From positions 1 to 56,066 of the forward strand of contig JAFSBZ010000037.1 of the NCBI GenBank assembly GCA_017437005.1: a stretch of 56,066 bases of DNA, given 5' to 3'. Below the pieces are notes generated by a model. That model was not told the origin of the DNA. It was given only the letters and a program-made list of their open reading frames with translations, and did not search any database. The stretch is from Clostridia bacterium (GTDB taxonomy: Bacteria > Bacillota > Clostridia > Oscillospirales > Acutalibacteraceae). A program made the position numbers and the translations under genes. Below, piece after piece: positions 1-6,924 of the stretch (within the stretch, counting starts at the first letter, position 1; each line of letters begins with the position of its first letter).

Positions 1-260
1 CCAATAAAATCGACATCCATATAGTTTGCATAACCTACAGAGCCTTGCCCATTGCAAATGAAGATTATGCAATTGCCTTTCTGCACTAAATCAGCATCAT
101 ACGCACAATGAATCATTACACCGTTATCGTCTTTCTTCGCACCAACATAGAAGCACTCATTACCGTCGCTCAGCATCCCTTGATTTGCCTTACCGTTTTG
201 CAAGATAGGAAATAGGTCAGCAACCCTAAAAGTACCCCATTTATCTATATCAAGATTCAT
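1..260 (-). CDS. Restriction-modification specificity (S) subunit, N-terminal part only
   Basis: The visible 86 or so residues begin MNLDIDKWGTFRVADLF and continue with a YVGAKKDDNGV stretch and a CIIFICNGQGSVGYA stretch. This pattern is typical of the first target-recognition domain of HsdS/BcgI-B type specificity proteins, which choose the DNA site for the partner enzyme. The gene runs off the left edge, so the second recognition domain and the coiled-coil spacers cannot be seen. Its ATG lies inside the end of the upstream nuclease-methylase gene (11-base overlap), indicating translational coupling and a joint complex. The family call is recognition by eye; the BcgI-like subtype comes from the fused partner. 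An HsdS of a type I system is the main alternative, but no separate hsdR is visible. Confidence 0.72.
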   Translation of the reverse strand, partial: MNLDIDKWGTFRVADLFPILQNGKANQGMLSDGNECFYVGAKKDDNGVMIHCAYDADLVQKGNCIIFICNGQGSVGYANYMDVDFI

Positions 261-2067
261 ATACACGCCCCTCCTTGACAAGATAAGCAAGATAATCATT
301 GATTGTCTGCTGAAAATCGTGTTCGGTCAGTTTGGTGTAATCAGTCTTCATATAAGCTTCGCAAAGCCATTCGTCGTTTCCAGTAACCCTATATGTTGCT
401 GACTCACCTGGCTCAGCTTTGCGATTGCGATATAACTCAATCCACCGTTTTTGGATTTCGGACCACTTGCTATTTCCTGTTACAGGATCCACTTGCTCTA
501 CGCGCCCCAGGTTCTTTTTCTTTTTAAAACCATCATCCCGGCAATAACCAAAGAATGTATCGGGATTTGATACATCGCTATGCTTTGTTCCAATTTTAAA
601 CACCATACAGCAAGCGGATGCGCTAGCTCCAGGATGAAAAATATCAGTGGGCAAAGTAAACACTGCATCTAGTGTGTTTTCTTCAAGAATTTCATTTTTA
701 AGTCTAGCGATCTCGCCACTTGTTCCGATTGCACAGGCTACCGGAAGCAAAATCGCCAATTTGGCTGGATGATTGATTGAGTTCAGTGCATCAGCAATCC
801 ACTTTACAAAATATAATCCCTTAGATGGATCTTCTTTTTTGTCCCTAGGCCAGGTACGAACATACTCCGAGGGAAGATGGACTCGCTGACCATTGTAGGG
901 TGGATTCATTAGGATGATTGTGGGTTTTGACTCTTTAATCCAGTCGGTCATCGTGAAGCAACTTCCTTGGCGAATATTGGAGTTTCCATCAGAGTGAATA
1001 AGCATATTTGTTGTTGCCAGACCATACACATTCTCATCAAACTCAATGCCAAATATCTGATTTTTCTTGACCGTTTCCTGCTCCGCAGCAGTAGCACAAT
1101 CGTCGAGAGCTTGTGTCATTGCCCGCACAAGGAAAGAGCCGCTTCCACAACAAGGGTCCAAAACAACAGAATGCTTGTTCACACCGGTAATCTTGGCCAT
1201 AAAATCAGTAATATGATCCGGGGTGAACGCCTGGTTTTTGTCTGATTTACCAACGTACTTGTTAAACGTAACGAAGAAAAGGTTTAGCAGATCCTGTCCC
1301 GATGTGCTTTTATCGTTAATAAACGGTAAGATGTTATTTTCGATAAAGGTAAGTATTTCTCTGAATGATGCTATGTTCAGTTGGCGTACATACTGGTCGT
1401 TGAGCACATTTCGATTTAGTAAGGCAAGTTTTTCAGCTTTGTTAATATCAGAGTTCAGCAGGTCTTCTAAGACTTCTTTTATGCGGGTGCGAATTTGAGC
1501 AGCAGTTAATGATGGGGTAGAATAATCAAGCCCGTTCTTTAAAGCCAACAAACAAGTACCGACAAATTGACTACGCAGTTTTTCGGGAATACTATGGCGA
1601 TGTAGCATCTCATTAAGTTTGTAAGTGTTTTGCATCACTTTTTCTTTGTCGTTGATTTTAGAAGTGTAAAAATCGACGTATTCGTCCATTGTGCGAAGCG
1701 CAGTTTCTTTTTGCATAAAATCGCCATCAGAGACAACACCACGCCAAACCTTTACATTGTCATTTGTGGTGTTAGCTAAAATAGCAATAGTTTTATTTCC
1801 TGTAAGTGCTTTTTCGTACTCAACATAAGCAGATAACTGTTCTTCGTCCGCTTTTGTAAAATTCTGCTTTGTTTCAACAAGTACAGTTATGCCGTCTTTT
1901 ACAAAGCGGATATCAAGTTTTTCAAATTTTCTTCCGTTTGCATTTGTAATGGGAACAAACGGTAAAGATGCAACAGAAAAAGCTTTGGGATAACTATATT
2001 CGTCGTTTTCGATATTGCTGGTTAAATACTCTCGACCAACAACGGAAATTATATCTGCTCTAATCAT
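250..2067 (-). CDS. Fused restriction nuclease / N6-adenine DNA methyltransferase (BcgI-A or type IIG-like)
   Basis: The 605-residue protein has two parts. Residues 1-110 look like a PD-(D/E)XK nuclease of the HsdR N-terminal type, with D52 and the pair E65-x-K67 in KLDIRFV...VLVETKQ. Residues about 250-500 are an N6-adenine methylase: a motif X-like QAFTPDHITDF (279-289), SAM-binding DPCCGSGSF (304-312) and catalytic NPPY (388-391). A helical linker joins them. This nuclease plus methylase in one chain with a separate S subunit is the layout of BcgI-like type IIB enzymes (BcgI-A is about 640 residues). The start ATG overlaps the stop of the upstream regulator as ATGA, and the S gene follows with an 11-base overlap, so all three form one operon. 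Cleavage on both sides of the site is known for the family and inferred here; it is not visible in sequence. Confidence 0.85.
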   Translation of the reverse strand: MIRADIISVVGREYLTSNIENDEYSYPKAFSVASLPFVPITNANGRKFEKLDIRFVKDGITVLVETKQNFTKADEEQLSAYVEYEKALTGNKTIAILANTTNDNVKVWRGVVSDGDFMQKETALRTMDEYVDFYTSKINDKEKVMQNTYKLNEMLHRHSIPEKLRSQFVGTCLLALKNGLDYSTPSLTAAQIRTRIKEVLEDLLNSDINKAEKLALLNRNVLNDQYVRQLNIASFREILTFIENNILPFINDKSTSGQDLLNLFFVTFNKYVGKSDKNQAFTPDHITDFMAKITGVNKHSVVLDPCCGSGSFLVRAMTQALDDCATAAEQETVKKNQIFGIEFDENVYGLATTNMLIHSDGNSNIRQGSCFTMTDWIKESKPTIILMNPPYNGQRVHLPSEYVRTWPRDKKEDPSKGLYFVKWIADALNSINHPAKLAILLPVACAIGTSGEIARLKNEILEENTLDAVFTLPTDIFHPGASASACCMVFKIGTKHSDVSNPDTFFGYCRDDGFKKKKNLGRVEQVDPVTGNSKWSEIQKRWIELYRNRKAEPGESATYRVTGNDEWLCEAYMKTDYTKLTEHDFQQTINDYLAYLVKEGRVYES

Positions 2068-2243
2068 TTCTTTTTGCCCTCCAAATCTTTTGTCAGAATA
2101 TCAGTCAAATACTGATTGACGCTATATCCACGTTCGTCCTTTTTCTTCTTTTGCACCTCGTCCATCATTCGGTTGTAAATTTCCGGTGGCAGGCGCAGAG
2201 GGATCATTATTTTCTCGTATGTCGGGGTCGTCGTTTTGTTCAC
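2064..2243 (-). CDS. Small ribbon-helix-helix regulator heading the R-M operon
   Basis: This 59-residue ORF starts at GTG, with GGAGG seven bases upstream. Residues 11-20 (KIMIPLRLPP) give the expected N-terminal beta strand, and YNRMMDEV plus GYSVNQYLTDIL give the two helices of an Arc/MetJ-like ribbon-helix-helix fold. A highly basic run (KKKKDER) links them. Its TGA overlaps the ATG of the nuclease-methylase by four bases. The protein sits directly downstream of a long palindrome that covers the operon promoter. The likely role is an autorepressor that paces expression of the modification and restriction enzymes, as C proteins do in other R-M systems, although those are usually helix-turn-helix proteins. 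Function is inferred from fold pattern and position only. Confidence 0.72.
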   Translation of the reverse strand: MNKTTTPTYEKIMIPLRLPPEIYNRMMDEVQKKKKDERGYSVNQYLTDILTKDLEGKKK

Positions 2244-2256
2244 AATCCCACCTCCA

Positions 2257-2295
2257 TTTTGATATCATAATATCTTGATATAATGATATCAAAAA
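2257..2295. promoter_or_regulatory. Palindromic operator over the R-M promoter
   Basis: The perfect 12-base arms TTTTGATATCAT and ATGATATCAAAA enclose a second, imperfect dyad (AATATC...GATATA). GATATC/GATATA words recur with regular spacing, as expected for cooperative binding of ribbon-helix-helix dimers. The palindrome covers the -10 box and start region of the promoter that drives the regulator and R-M genes, so binding would block transcription. The regulator identity is inferred. Confidence 0.65.
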
Positions 2296-2311
2296 TCAGA
2301 AAGAAAGTCAA
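2283..2311 (-). promoter_or_regulatory. Sigma-A type promoter of the R-M operon
   Basis: On the minus strand TTGACT and TATCAT are separated by exactly 17 bases, placing the start near 2276, about 33 bases before the GTG of the regulator gene. The -10 box lies inside the palindromic operator. Confidence 0.7.
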
Positions 2312-2328
2312 TCCTTTTTGAAAAGAAA

Positions 2329-2356
2329 AAGGAGCATAGTTTGTTCTATGCTCCTT
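2329..2356 (-). terminator. Stem-loop with T-tract, upstream of the R-M promoter
   Basis: An 11-base perfect stem AAGGAGCATAG/CTATGCTCCTT closes a six-base loop and on the minus strand is followed by TTTTTCTTTTC. It lies between the tRNA genes and the R-M promoter. It looks like a second terminator insulating the R-M operon from tRNA transcription. Confidence 0.6.
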
Positions 2357-2451
2357 AAATATAGCGATGTTGTAAGAGTTCAACTCTGGCCTGAGAAAAA
2401 TATCTTTTTTGTACGAGTAAACCATAAACTAAAATTTCACCCATAAAAACA

Positions 2452-2483
2452 GAAAAAACCCTGATGAAATCAGAGTTTTTTCT
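2452..2483 (-). terminator. Terminator of the tRNA operon
   Basis: On the minus strand, downstream of tRNA-Trp, a stem of CTGAT/ATCAG with flanking AAAAAAC/GTTTTTT pairing (one mismatch) is followed by TTTTTTCTGTTTTT. It would end the two-tRNA transcript. Confidence 0.65.
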
Positions 2484-2512
2484 GTGGCTATATCTTTTTT
2501 GTAGCCCTTTAA

Positions 2513-2587
2513 TGGCAGGGGTAGAAGGACTCGAACCCTCACAAACGGTTTTGGAGACCGGTGTGCTACCATTGACACCATACCCCT
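2513..2587 (-). tRNA. tRNA-Trp (anticodon CCA)
   Basis: The 75-base gene folds as a cloverleaf: acceptor stem AGGGGTA/TACCCCT, discriminator G, encoded CCA end, and T-loop GGTTCGAGTCC. The anticodon loop CTCCAAA contains CCA, reading UGG. It is the second gene of a minus-strand tRNA pair, with the terminator directly 3' of it. Confidence 0.93.
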
Positions 2588-2607
2588 ATAAATTTATAAA
2601 ATAAAAA

Positions 2608-2684
2608 TGGTGGACCAACAGGGACTCGAACCCCGGACCAACCGGTTATGAGCCGGTTGCTCTAACCAACTGAGCTATTGGTCC
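2608..2684 (-). tRNA. tRNA with CAU anticodon (Met, possibly Ile2)
   Basis: The 77-base cloverleaf has acceptor stem GGACCAA/TTGGTCC, D-arm AGCTCAGTTGGTTAGAGC, anticodon loop CTCATAA, T-loop GGTTCGAGTCC and an encoded CCA. The acceptor stem is fully paired, unlike an initiator. Elongator Met is the more likely identity, but a lysidine-modified tRNA-Ile2 also reads CAU as written in the DNA and cannot be excluded. Confidence 0.88.
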
Positions 2685-2714
2685 ACATATAACTGACTTG
2701 CGACAGCGATAATT

Positions 2715-2743
2715 ATTATACATTTGTTTTTTAATTTTGTCAA
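2715..2743 (-). promoter_or_regulatory. Consensus promoter of the tRNA pair
   Basis: On the minus strand TTGACA and TATAAT are both perfect and 17 bases apart, placing the start about 20-25 bases before the first tRNA. Such a full-consensus promoter fits a strongly expressed stable RNA operon. Confidence 0.88.
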
Positions 2744-2896
2744 CATAAATTTAAAATATTTTTTACTTATAATGTTTGCCGCCTTGCAAGATTATTAAAA
2801 AAATACTACAAAACAAAAAATGTCTATAAATAATCAAAATATGTCTTGAAAATGCTGTTTTTGGTTTTTTATAATGGATTTAAAGGAGTTGATTTT

Positions 2897-5281
2897 ATGC
2901 AAAGATTTGATTTAAACGGCACTTGGCACCTTGTTGGCGGCAAATATGACTGCACGGGTACAATTCCCGGCTCGGTTTATTCTTTTTTGCTTGACAACAA
3001 GCTTATAGATGACCCATACTACCGTGACAACGAACTTAAATGTGTTGGCATAATGGACAATGAGTTTGAGTTTTCGCGAAAGTTTAATTACAAACAAGAT
3101 GGCAATACCATTTTGCTCTGCTGTGACGGTCTTGATACCCTTTGTGATATATATGTAAATGGTAAGCATATTGCCTATACTGATAATATGCACCGCAGTT
3201 ATGAATTCGACGTGACTGGTGTTTTGGTTGATGGTGAAAACGAAATCAAAATTGCATTTCATCCGGCAGATGCTTACATAAAAGAAAAAGAGGCAAAACA
3301 ACCTACATTTTATGCTAAAGAGGCAATGGCAGGCTTTGGTAATATACGCAAAGCGCACTGTATGTTTGGTTGGGACTGGGGTCCAAGATTACCTGACGCA
3401 GGTATATGGAAGGATATATATTTGCTAAAAAAAGATAGTGCTCGTATAAGTGACATTTATATTACACAGCGCCACGACAGTGGTCGTGTGTTTGTTACAC
3501 CAAGGGTTGAAATTGACGGTAAAGCAGAGGTAAAAATTACCTGCACCACACCCGATGACAGCAATTTTGAACTTATAGCAAACGAAGAAAATGAGATTTT
3601 AAATCCACAGCTTTGGATGCCTCGCGGTCTCGGTTCACAACCGCTTTATACAATAAAGGTTGAGCTTATTCAAAACGGCTCGGTTGTTGACTCAAAAAGC
3701 AAAAGAATTGGTCTTCGTACAGTAAAGCTTATTCGCGAAAAAGACAAGTGGGGCGAGTCCTTTTGTCACGAGGTTAACGGTGTTCGCTTTTTTGCAATGG
3801 GCGCCGACTACGTGCCCGAGGATAATATTTTATCTCGCCTTAGTGAAGAGAGAACACGTGACCTTATAACACAGTGCTGTCGTTGCAATTTTAACTGCTT
3901 GCGCGTTTGGGGTGGCGGCTTTTACCCGCACGACTATTTTTTTGATATTTGTGACGAGATGGGTATTACCGTTTTCGTTGACCTTATGTTTGCCTGCTCC
4001 AGTATGAACCCCGATGATGAAATGATGGAAAACATAAAAATAGAAGTCGAACAAAATCTTACAAGACTTCGTCATCATCCGTCAATTGTTATTATAAGCG
4101 GTAATAACGAAATCGAGCTTTGGTGCACATGGCAGTCTGTTAAATACCCACGTTATCTCGAGATTTTTGAGGATGTTTTAGCCGACGTTGCAGAGCGCAT
4201 TTGCCCTGATATTCCTTACGTTCCGTCATCACCCTCGTCAATAGGTCACTTTATGGACCCGCAAAATGAGAACTTTGGCGACTGCCATTACTATGATGTA
4301 TGGTGTGGTAAGCCTATTACCGAATACCGTACAAAGCATTGGCGTTATATGAGTGAGTTTGGTGTGCAGTCATATCCGGGCGAAAAGACCGTAAACGCTT
4401 ATACCTTGCCCGAAGACCGCAACGTATTTTCACGCGTTATGGAAATGCATCAGCGCTCTATTCCTGCAAACCAATTCCTTATGCAGTATTTGTCTGAAAA
4501 CTTTAAGTATCCAAACAGCCTTCCAGCATTCCTTTATGCAACACAACTTTTCCAAGCAGAAGCCATTAAGTATTGCGTAGAGCATTTGCGTCGTCATAGA
4601 GGCAGATGTATGGGTGCGCTTTATTGGCAGCTTAACGATATATGGCCTGTGGCTTCGTGGGCAAGTATTGATTCTTACGGCAGATATAAAGCACTTCAGT
4701 ATTATTCAAAGCGTTTTTATGAGCCTGTGCTTATCTCTTGCCGTGAGGTAGGTGAGATGGACGTTCGTCCGTTTATCAATACCGAGCGTAATATAGAGCT
4801 TGTAACCACAGCCGAGCTTACCGTTACAAATGATACCTTGAAAGAGGTTACGGGTATTGTAAATTGGGAGCTTCGCGACAATAAGGCAAATGTTATAAAA
4901 AGCGGTGAGCAAACTGTCACCGTGCCCGCACTTTCGTATATAACGCTCGATAATATGGACTTTAATAAAACAGACCCATATACAACCTATATCAGTTATT
5001 CTTACACCGTTGACGGTAAGGTGGTTTCAAGCGGTACAACGCTGTTTGCGGCGCACAAGCGTTTTGATTTTATAGAGCCAAATCTGCGTTATGAAATTAA
5101 CGGCGACGAAATTACAGTTTATGCCGATACTTATGCAAAAGCGGTTGAAATAGATTCGCTTGATAGCGACTTTATACTAAGTGACAACTACTTTGATATG
5201 AACGCAGGCAGTAAGACTGTAAAAATAGTTGAGGGCATACCAAAGACAATTCGTTTAAGAAGTGTTTATGATATAAAATAA
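2897..5281 (+). CDS. Beta-mannosidase, glycoside hydrolase family 2
   Basis: The 794-residue cytoplasmic enzyme would release terminal beta-mannose from manno-oligosaccharides. The start ATG at 2897 is chosen because AAAGGAG lies just upstream; an in-frame ATG at 2846 has no such site. GH2 architecture is visible: sugar-binding domain (about 1-180, with the mannosidase-typical FGWDWGPR at 158-165), immunoglobulin-like domain, then the TIM barrel. The acid/base is E405 in SGNNEIE and the nucleophile is E487 in SEFG. There is no signal peptide, so substrates must be imported as short sugars. It is a single gene with its own terminator; no mannan transporter or GH26/GH130 is adjacent. Broader GH2 activities (beta-glucuronidase, beta-galactosidase) are less likely given the mannosidase-type motifs. 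Confidence 0.88.
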   Translation: MQRFDLNGTWHLVGGKYDCTGTIPGSVYSFLLDNKLIDDPYYRDNELKCVGIMDNEFEFSRKFNYKQDGNTILLCCDGLDTLCDIYVNGKHIAYTDNMHRSYEFDVTGVLVDGENEIKIAFHPADAYIKEKEAKQPTFYAKEAMAGFGNIRKAHCMFGWDWGPRLPDAGIWKDIYLLKKDSARISDIYITQRHDSGRVFVTPRVEIDGKAEVKITCTTPDDSNFELIANEENEILNPQLWMPRGLGSQPLYTIKVELIQNGSVVDSKSKRIGLRTVKLIREKDKWGESFCHEVNGVRFFAMGADYVPEDNILSRLSEERTRDLITQCCRCNFNCLRVWGGGFYPHDYFFDICDEMGITVFVDLMFACSSMNPDDEMMENIKIEVEQNLTRLRHHPSIVIISGNNEIELWCTWQSVKYPRYLEIFEDVLADVAERICPDIPYVPSSPSSIGHFMDPQNENFGDCHYYDVWCGKPITEYRTKHWRYMSEFGVQSYPGEKTVNAYTLPEDRNVFSRVMEMHQRSIPANQFLMQYLSENFKYPNSLPAFLYATQLFQAEAIKYCVEHLRRHRGRCMGALYWQLNDIWPVASWASIDSYGRYKALQYYSKRFYEPVLISCREVGEMDVRPFINTERNIELVTTAELTVTNDTLKEVTGIVNWELRDNKANVIKSGEQTVTVPALSYITLDNMDFNKTDPYTTYISYSYTVDGKVVSSGTTLFAAHKRFDFIEPNLRYEINGDEITVYADTYAKAVEIDSLDSDFILSDNYFDMNAGSKTVKIVEGIPKTIRLRSVYDIK

Positions 5282-5285
5282 ATTT

Positions 5286-5316
5286 AAAGGGAGGCATTGT
5301 GCCTCCCTTTGTTTTG
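5286..5316 (+). terminator. Terminator after the beta-mannosidase gene
   Basis: The 11-base stem AAAGGGAGGCA/TGCCTCCCTTT has a three-base loop and is followed by GTTTTG. A possible promoter for the next gene overlaps it (TTGTGC at 5297, TATAAT at 5320, 17-base gap). Confidence 0.8.
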
Positions 5317-5351
5317 TGATATAATTATAAAAAAGTTTATGAGGTAATATT

Positions 5352-5807
5352 ATGACTAAAATACTTTTCGTCTGCCACGGTAATATTTGCCGTAGTCCTA
5401 TGGCGGAGTTTTTGATGAAAGAATTGGTTCGTGAGCAGGGATTAGAAGATGATTTTTATATTGAATCAGCGGCGACATCTACCGAAGAGATTGGTAATGG
5501 CGTTTATCCACCTGTAAAACGAATTTTAAAGGCGAGGGGAATTGATTGTAGCGCAAAACATGCCCGTCAGATGACACGCGCTGATTATGACAAATTTGAC
5601 TATATTGTTTGTATGGACCAAAAAAACTTGCGCAATATGGGTTATATTGCCATTGATACCCAAAATAAATATAGTCGCTTACTTGATTATACAAACAATC
5701 CGCATGACGTTGCTGACCCGTGGTATAGTGGCGATTTTGAAACTACCGAGCGTGAAGTGCAACAGGGATGCAGGGAATTGTTGCAACACATACTTAATAA
5801 CAAATAA
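5352..5807 (+). CDS. Low molecular weight protein-tyrosine (or arginine) phosphatase
   Basis: The 151-residue protein has the complete LMW-PTP signature: the P-loop VCHGNICRS with nucleophile C8 and R14 (C-x5-R) near the N-terminus, and the general acid in DPWYSG (D122) near the C-terminus. Length is standard for the family. GAGGTAAT precedes the ATG. In Firmicutes this family includes YwlE, which removes phosphoarginine marks, and capsule-linked tyrosine phosphatases. No kinase lies nearby, so the substrate is open. The gene is a monocistron between two terminators. Confidence 0.9.
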   Translation: MTKILFVCHGNICRSPMAEFLMKELVREQGLEDDFYIESAATSTEEIGNGVYPPVKRILKARGIDCSAKHARQMTRADYDKFDYIVCMDQKNLRNMGYIAIDTQNKYSRLLDYTNNPHDVADPWYSGDFETTEREVQQGCRELLQHILNNK

Positions 5808-5844
5808 AAAATGTTTCTCCAAAAACTTGGAGAAACATTTTTTT
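5805..5844. terminator. Bidirectional terminator between convergent genes
   Basis: A 15-base-class stem AAATGTTTCTCCA/TGGAGAAACATTT with A- and T-rich flanks lies between the phosphatase stop and the stop of the opposing membrane-protein gene, serving both. Confidence 0.85.
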
Positions 5845-6499
5845 ACTTTGAAGTAACAAGTTTAATAATGGGACTTTTGAAATTTTTGATAATCCATTTA
5901 ACTACAAAGCCTGTAAGTGTGGCGGTGATAATTGTTCCCTCGCGTATGCCGACAATTTTAAAATCAAAAAACAGCAGTGAAAGTATACTTGCTATAGTAA
6001 CAAGACCTACGTCGACAACAACCTTTACTGTACCAAAATTTTTGTTGAGCAGTTTGGCAAAAACATCAACAAAAGCTTCGCCCACATTTACAATGGTGTC
6101 AGAAATGAGGGTTAACGAAATACCAAGCGCCAATATAAACACACTTGCAAAAACAAATAATAATCTAATTATATAGGTATTGCAAGGAATAAGTGTTACA
6201 AACATAAGGCAAAAATCTGTGAACACGCTTAAAATCAACGATACAGGAAATTGTAAAAGCTGTACGGGTTTAAATTTGCTTTTTAGTATTATGATTTGTA
6301 CAAGTATCATAAGACAATTGGTAAACATAAGCCACGTTCCAACCGTAAGGGATGGGAACTTTATGCTTAAAACGTTTGCAATTGATGAAATGGGCGAAAT
6401 GCCAAGATTACTGTGTTTTACAACAGCAATACCAAGACCTATAAAAAACAGGCCGATTACAAGCAACATATATCGCAATATTCTTTCACGTGTCGACAC
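5843..6499 (-). CDS. YczE/YyaS-like integral membrane protein (DUF6198 type)
   Basis: The 218-residue protein has about five to six hydrophobic segments. Family-like features include GLGIAVVKHSNLGISPISS near residues 22-40 and GTWLMFTNCLMIL. This resembles the YczE/YitT group of Firmicute membrane proteins, whose transported substrate is unknown. The start is GTG, with AAGAAGG seven bases upstream; no ATG has a comparable site. It stands alone, convergent with the phosphatase gene. Confidence 0.7.
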   Translation of the reverse strand: MSTRERILRYMLLVIGLFFIGLGIAVVKHSNLGISPISSIANVLSIKFPSLTVGTWLMFTNCLMILVQIIILKSKFKPVQLLQFPVSLILSVFTDFCLMFVTLIPCNTYIIRLLFVFASVFILALGISLTLISDTIVNVGEAFVDVFAKLLNKNFGTVKVVVDVGLVTIASILSLLFFDFKIVGIREGTIITATLTGFVVKWIIKNFKSPIIKLVTSK

Positions 6500-6581
6500 A
6501 AAAACACCTTCTTTTTAAAGTGATAGAGGTATTTTAACACATATATTCTTAAAAATCAAATTTTTATATTGATTCAATGTG

Positions 6582-6638
6582 TTATAAAAGATTAAAACCA
6601 AACTTGTGTATAACAAGTTTGGTTTTAATCTTTTATAA
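6582..6638. terminator. 26-base perfect hairpin overlapping the XRE stop codon
   Basis: The two 26-base arms (6582-6607 and 6613-6638) are exact inverted copies around a five-base loop. The right arm contains the last codons and stop of the small XRE gene. A- and T-runs at both ends make it a likely bidirectional terminator, although it is longer than the other terminators in this window. Confidence 0.75.
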
Positions 6639-6825
6639 ATTCTGCTATATCTTGAAGGTTGCAATCTAGGATATTACAAAGTTGATTTAACGTAAAAGTA
6701 TTAACATTACCATTTTTACGTAGACGGTCAAGCTGACCGGTACTGATGCCATATGTTTTTATTAGCTTATATTGAGAAATTCCTTTTTTTTTAAGTGTTG
6801 CCCAAAGCCTATTGTAAACAATCAT
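6625..6825 (-). CDS. Small XRE/Cro-type HTH transcription regulator
   Basis: The 66-residue protein is a lone helix-turn-helix domain. ISQYKLIKTYGIS and TGQLDRLRKNGNV form the DNA-reading helices, followed by TLNQLCNILDCNLQDI, typical of YozG-like short Cro/CI repressors. GGTGATTTT precedes the ATG. It is divergent from the secreted C39-like/dockerin gene, and its -10 box lies within an inverted repeat. It therefore probably represses itself and may control its neighbour. No toxin partner of typical size is present. Confidence 0.85.
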   Translation of the reverse strand: MIVYNRLWATLKKKGISQYKLIKTYGISTGQLDRLRKNGNVNTFTLNQLCNILDCNLQDIAEFIKD

Positions 6826-6838
6826 AAAATCACCAAGT

Positions 6839-6867
6839 CAATAATATAGTTTCATAATATATTATTG
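6839..6867. promoter_or_regulatory. Inverted repeat, probable operator for the XRE protein
   Basis: The arms CAATAATATA (6839-6848) and TATATTATTG (6858-6867) are perfect complements with a nine-base centre. They overlap the XRE promoter -10 box at 6854-6859. The AT content makes a chance dyad possible, but position and length fit an autoregulatory site. Confidence 0.55.
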
Positions 6868-6882
6868 CCTCAAACTTGACAA
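6854..6882 (-). promoter_or_regulatory. Promoter of the XRE regulator gene
   Basis: TTGTCA and TATTAT are 17 bases apart on the minus strand. Its -35 box is almost the same DNA as the -35 box of the divergent dockerin-gene promoter (TTGACAA read the other way), so the two promoters share polymerase contact bases. Confidence 0.6.
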
Positions 6883-6904
6883 TTGCCCACAAACGGGCTA
6901 TAAT
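6876..6904 (+). promoter_or_regulatory. Full-consensus promoter of the C39-like/dockerin gene
   Basis: TTGACA and TATAAT are both perfect and 17 bases apart. The spacer holds a small dyad GCCC-ACAAAC-GGGC. AAAGGGAG follows, a few bases before the ATG at 6925. Confidence 0.82.
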
Positions 6905-6924
6905 ATAAAAAGGGAGTTGATTTT

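Noticed and set aside
2240-2425. 61-residue minus-strand ORF between R-M promoter and tRNA terminator
   Set aside because: It spans a terminator hairpin, the promoter and the operator, has no ribosome site and no recognisable domain.
6625-6825. Toxin-antitoxin pair based on the XRE gene
   Set aside because: No small partner ORF lies next to it; the neighbours are a membrane protein and a 618-residue secreted protein.
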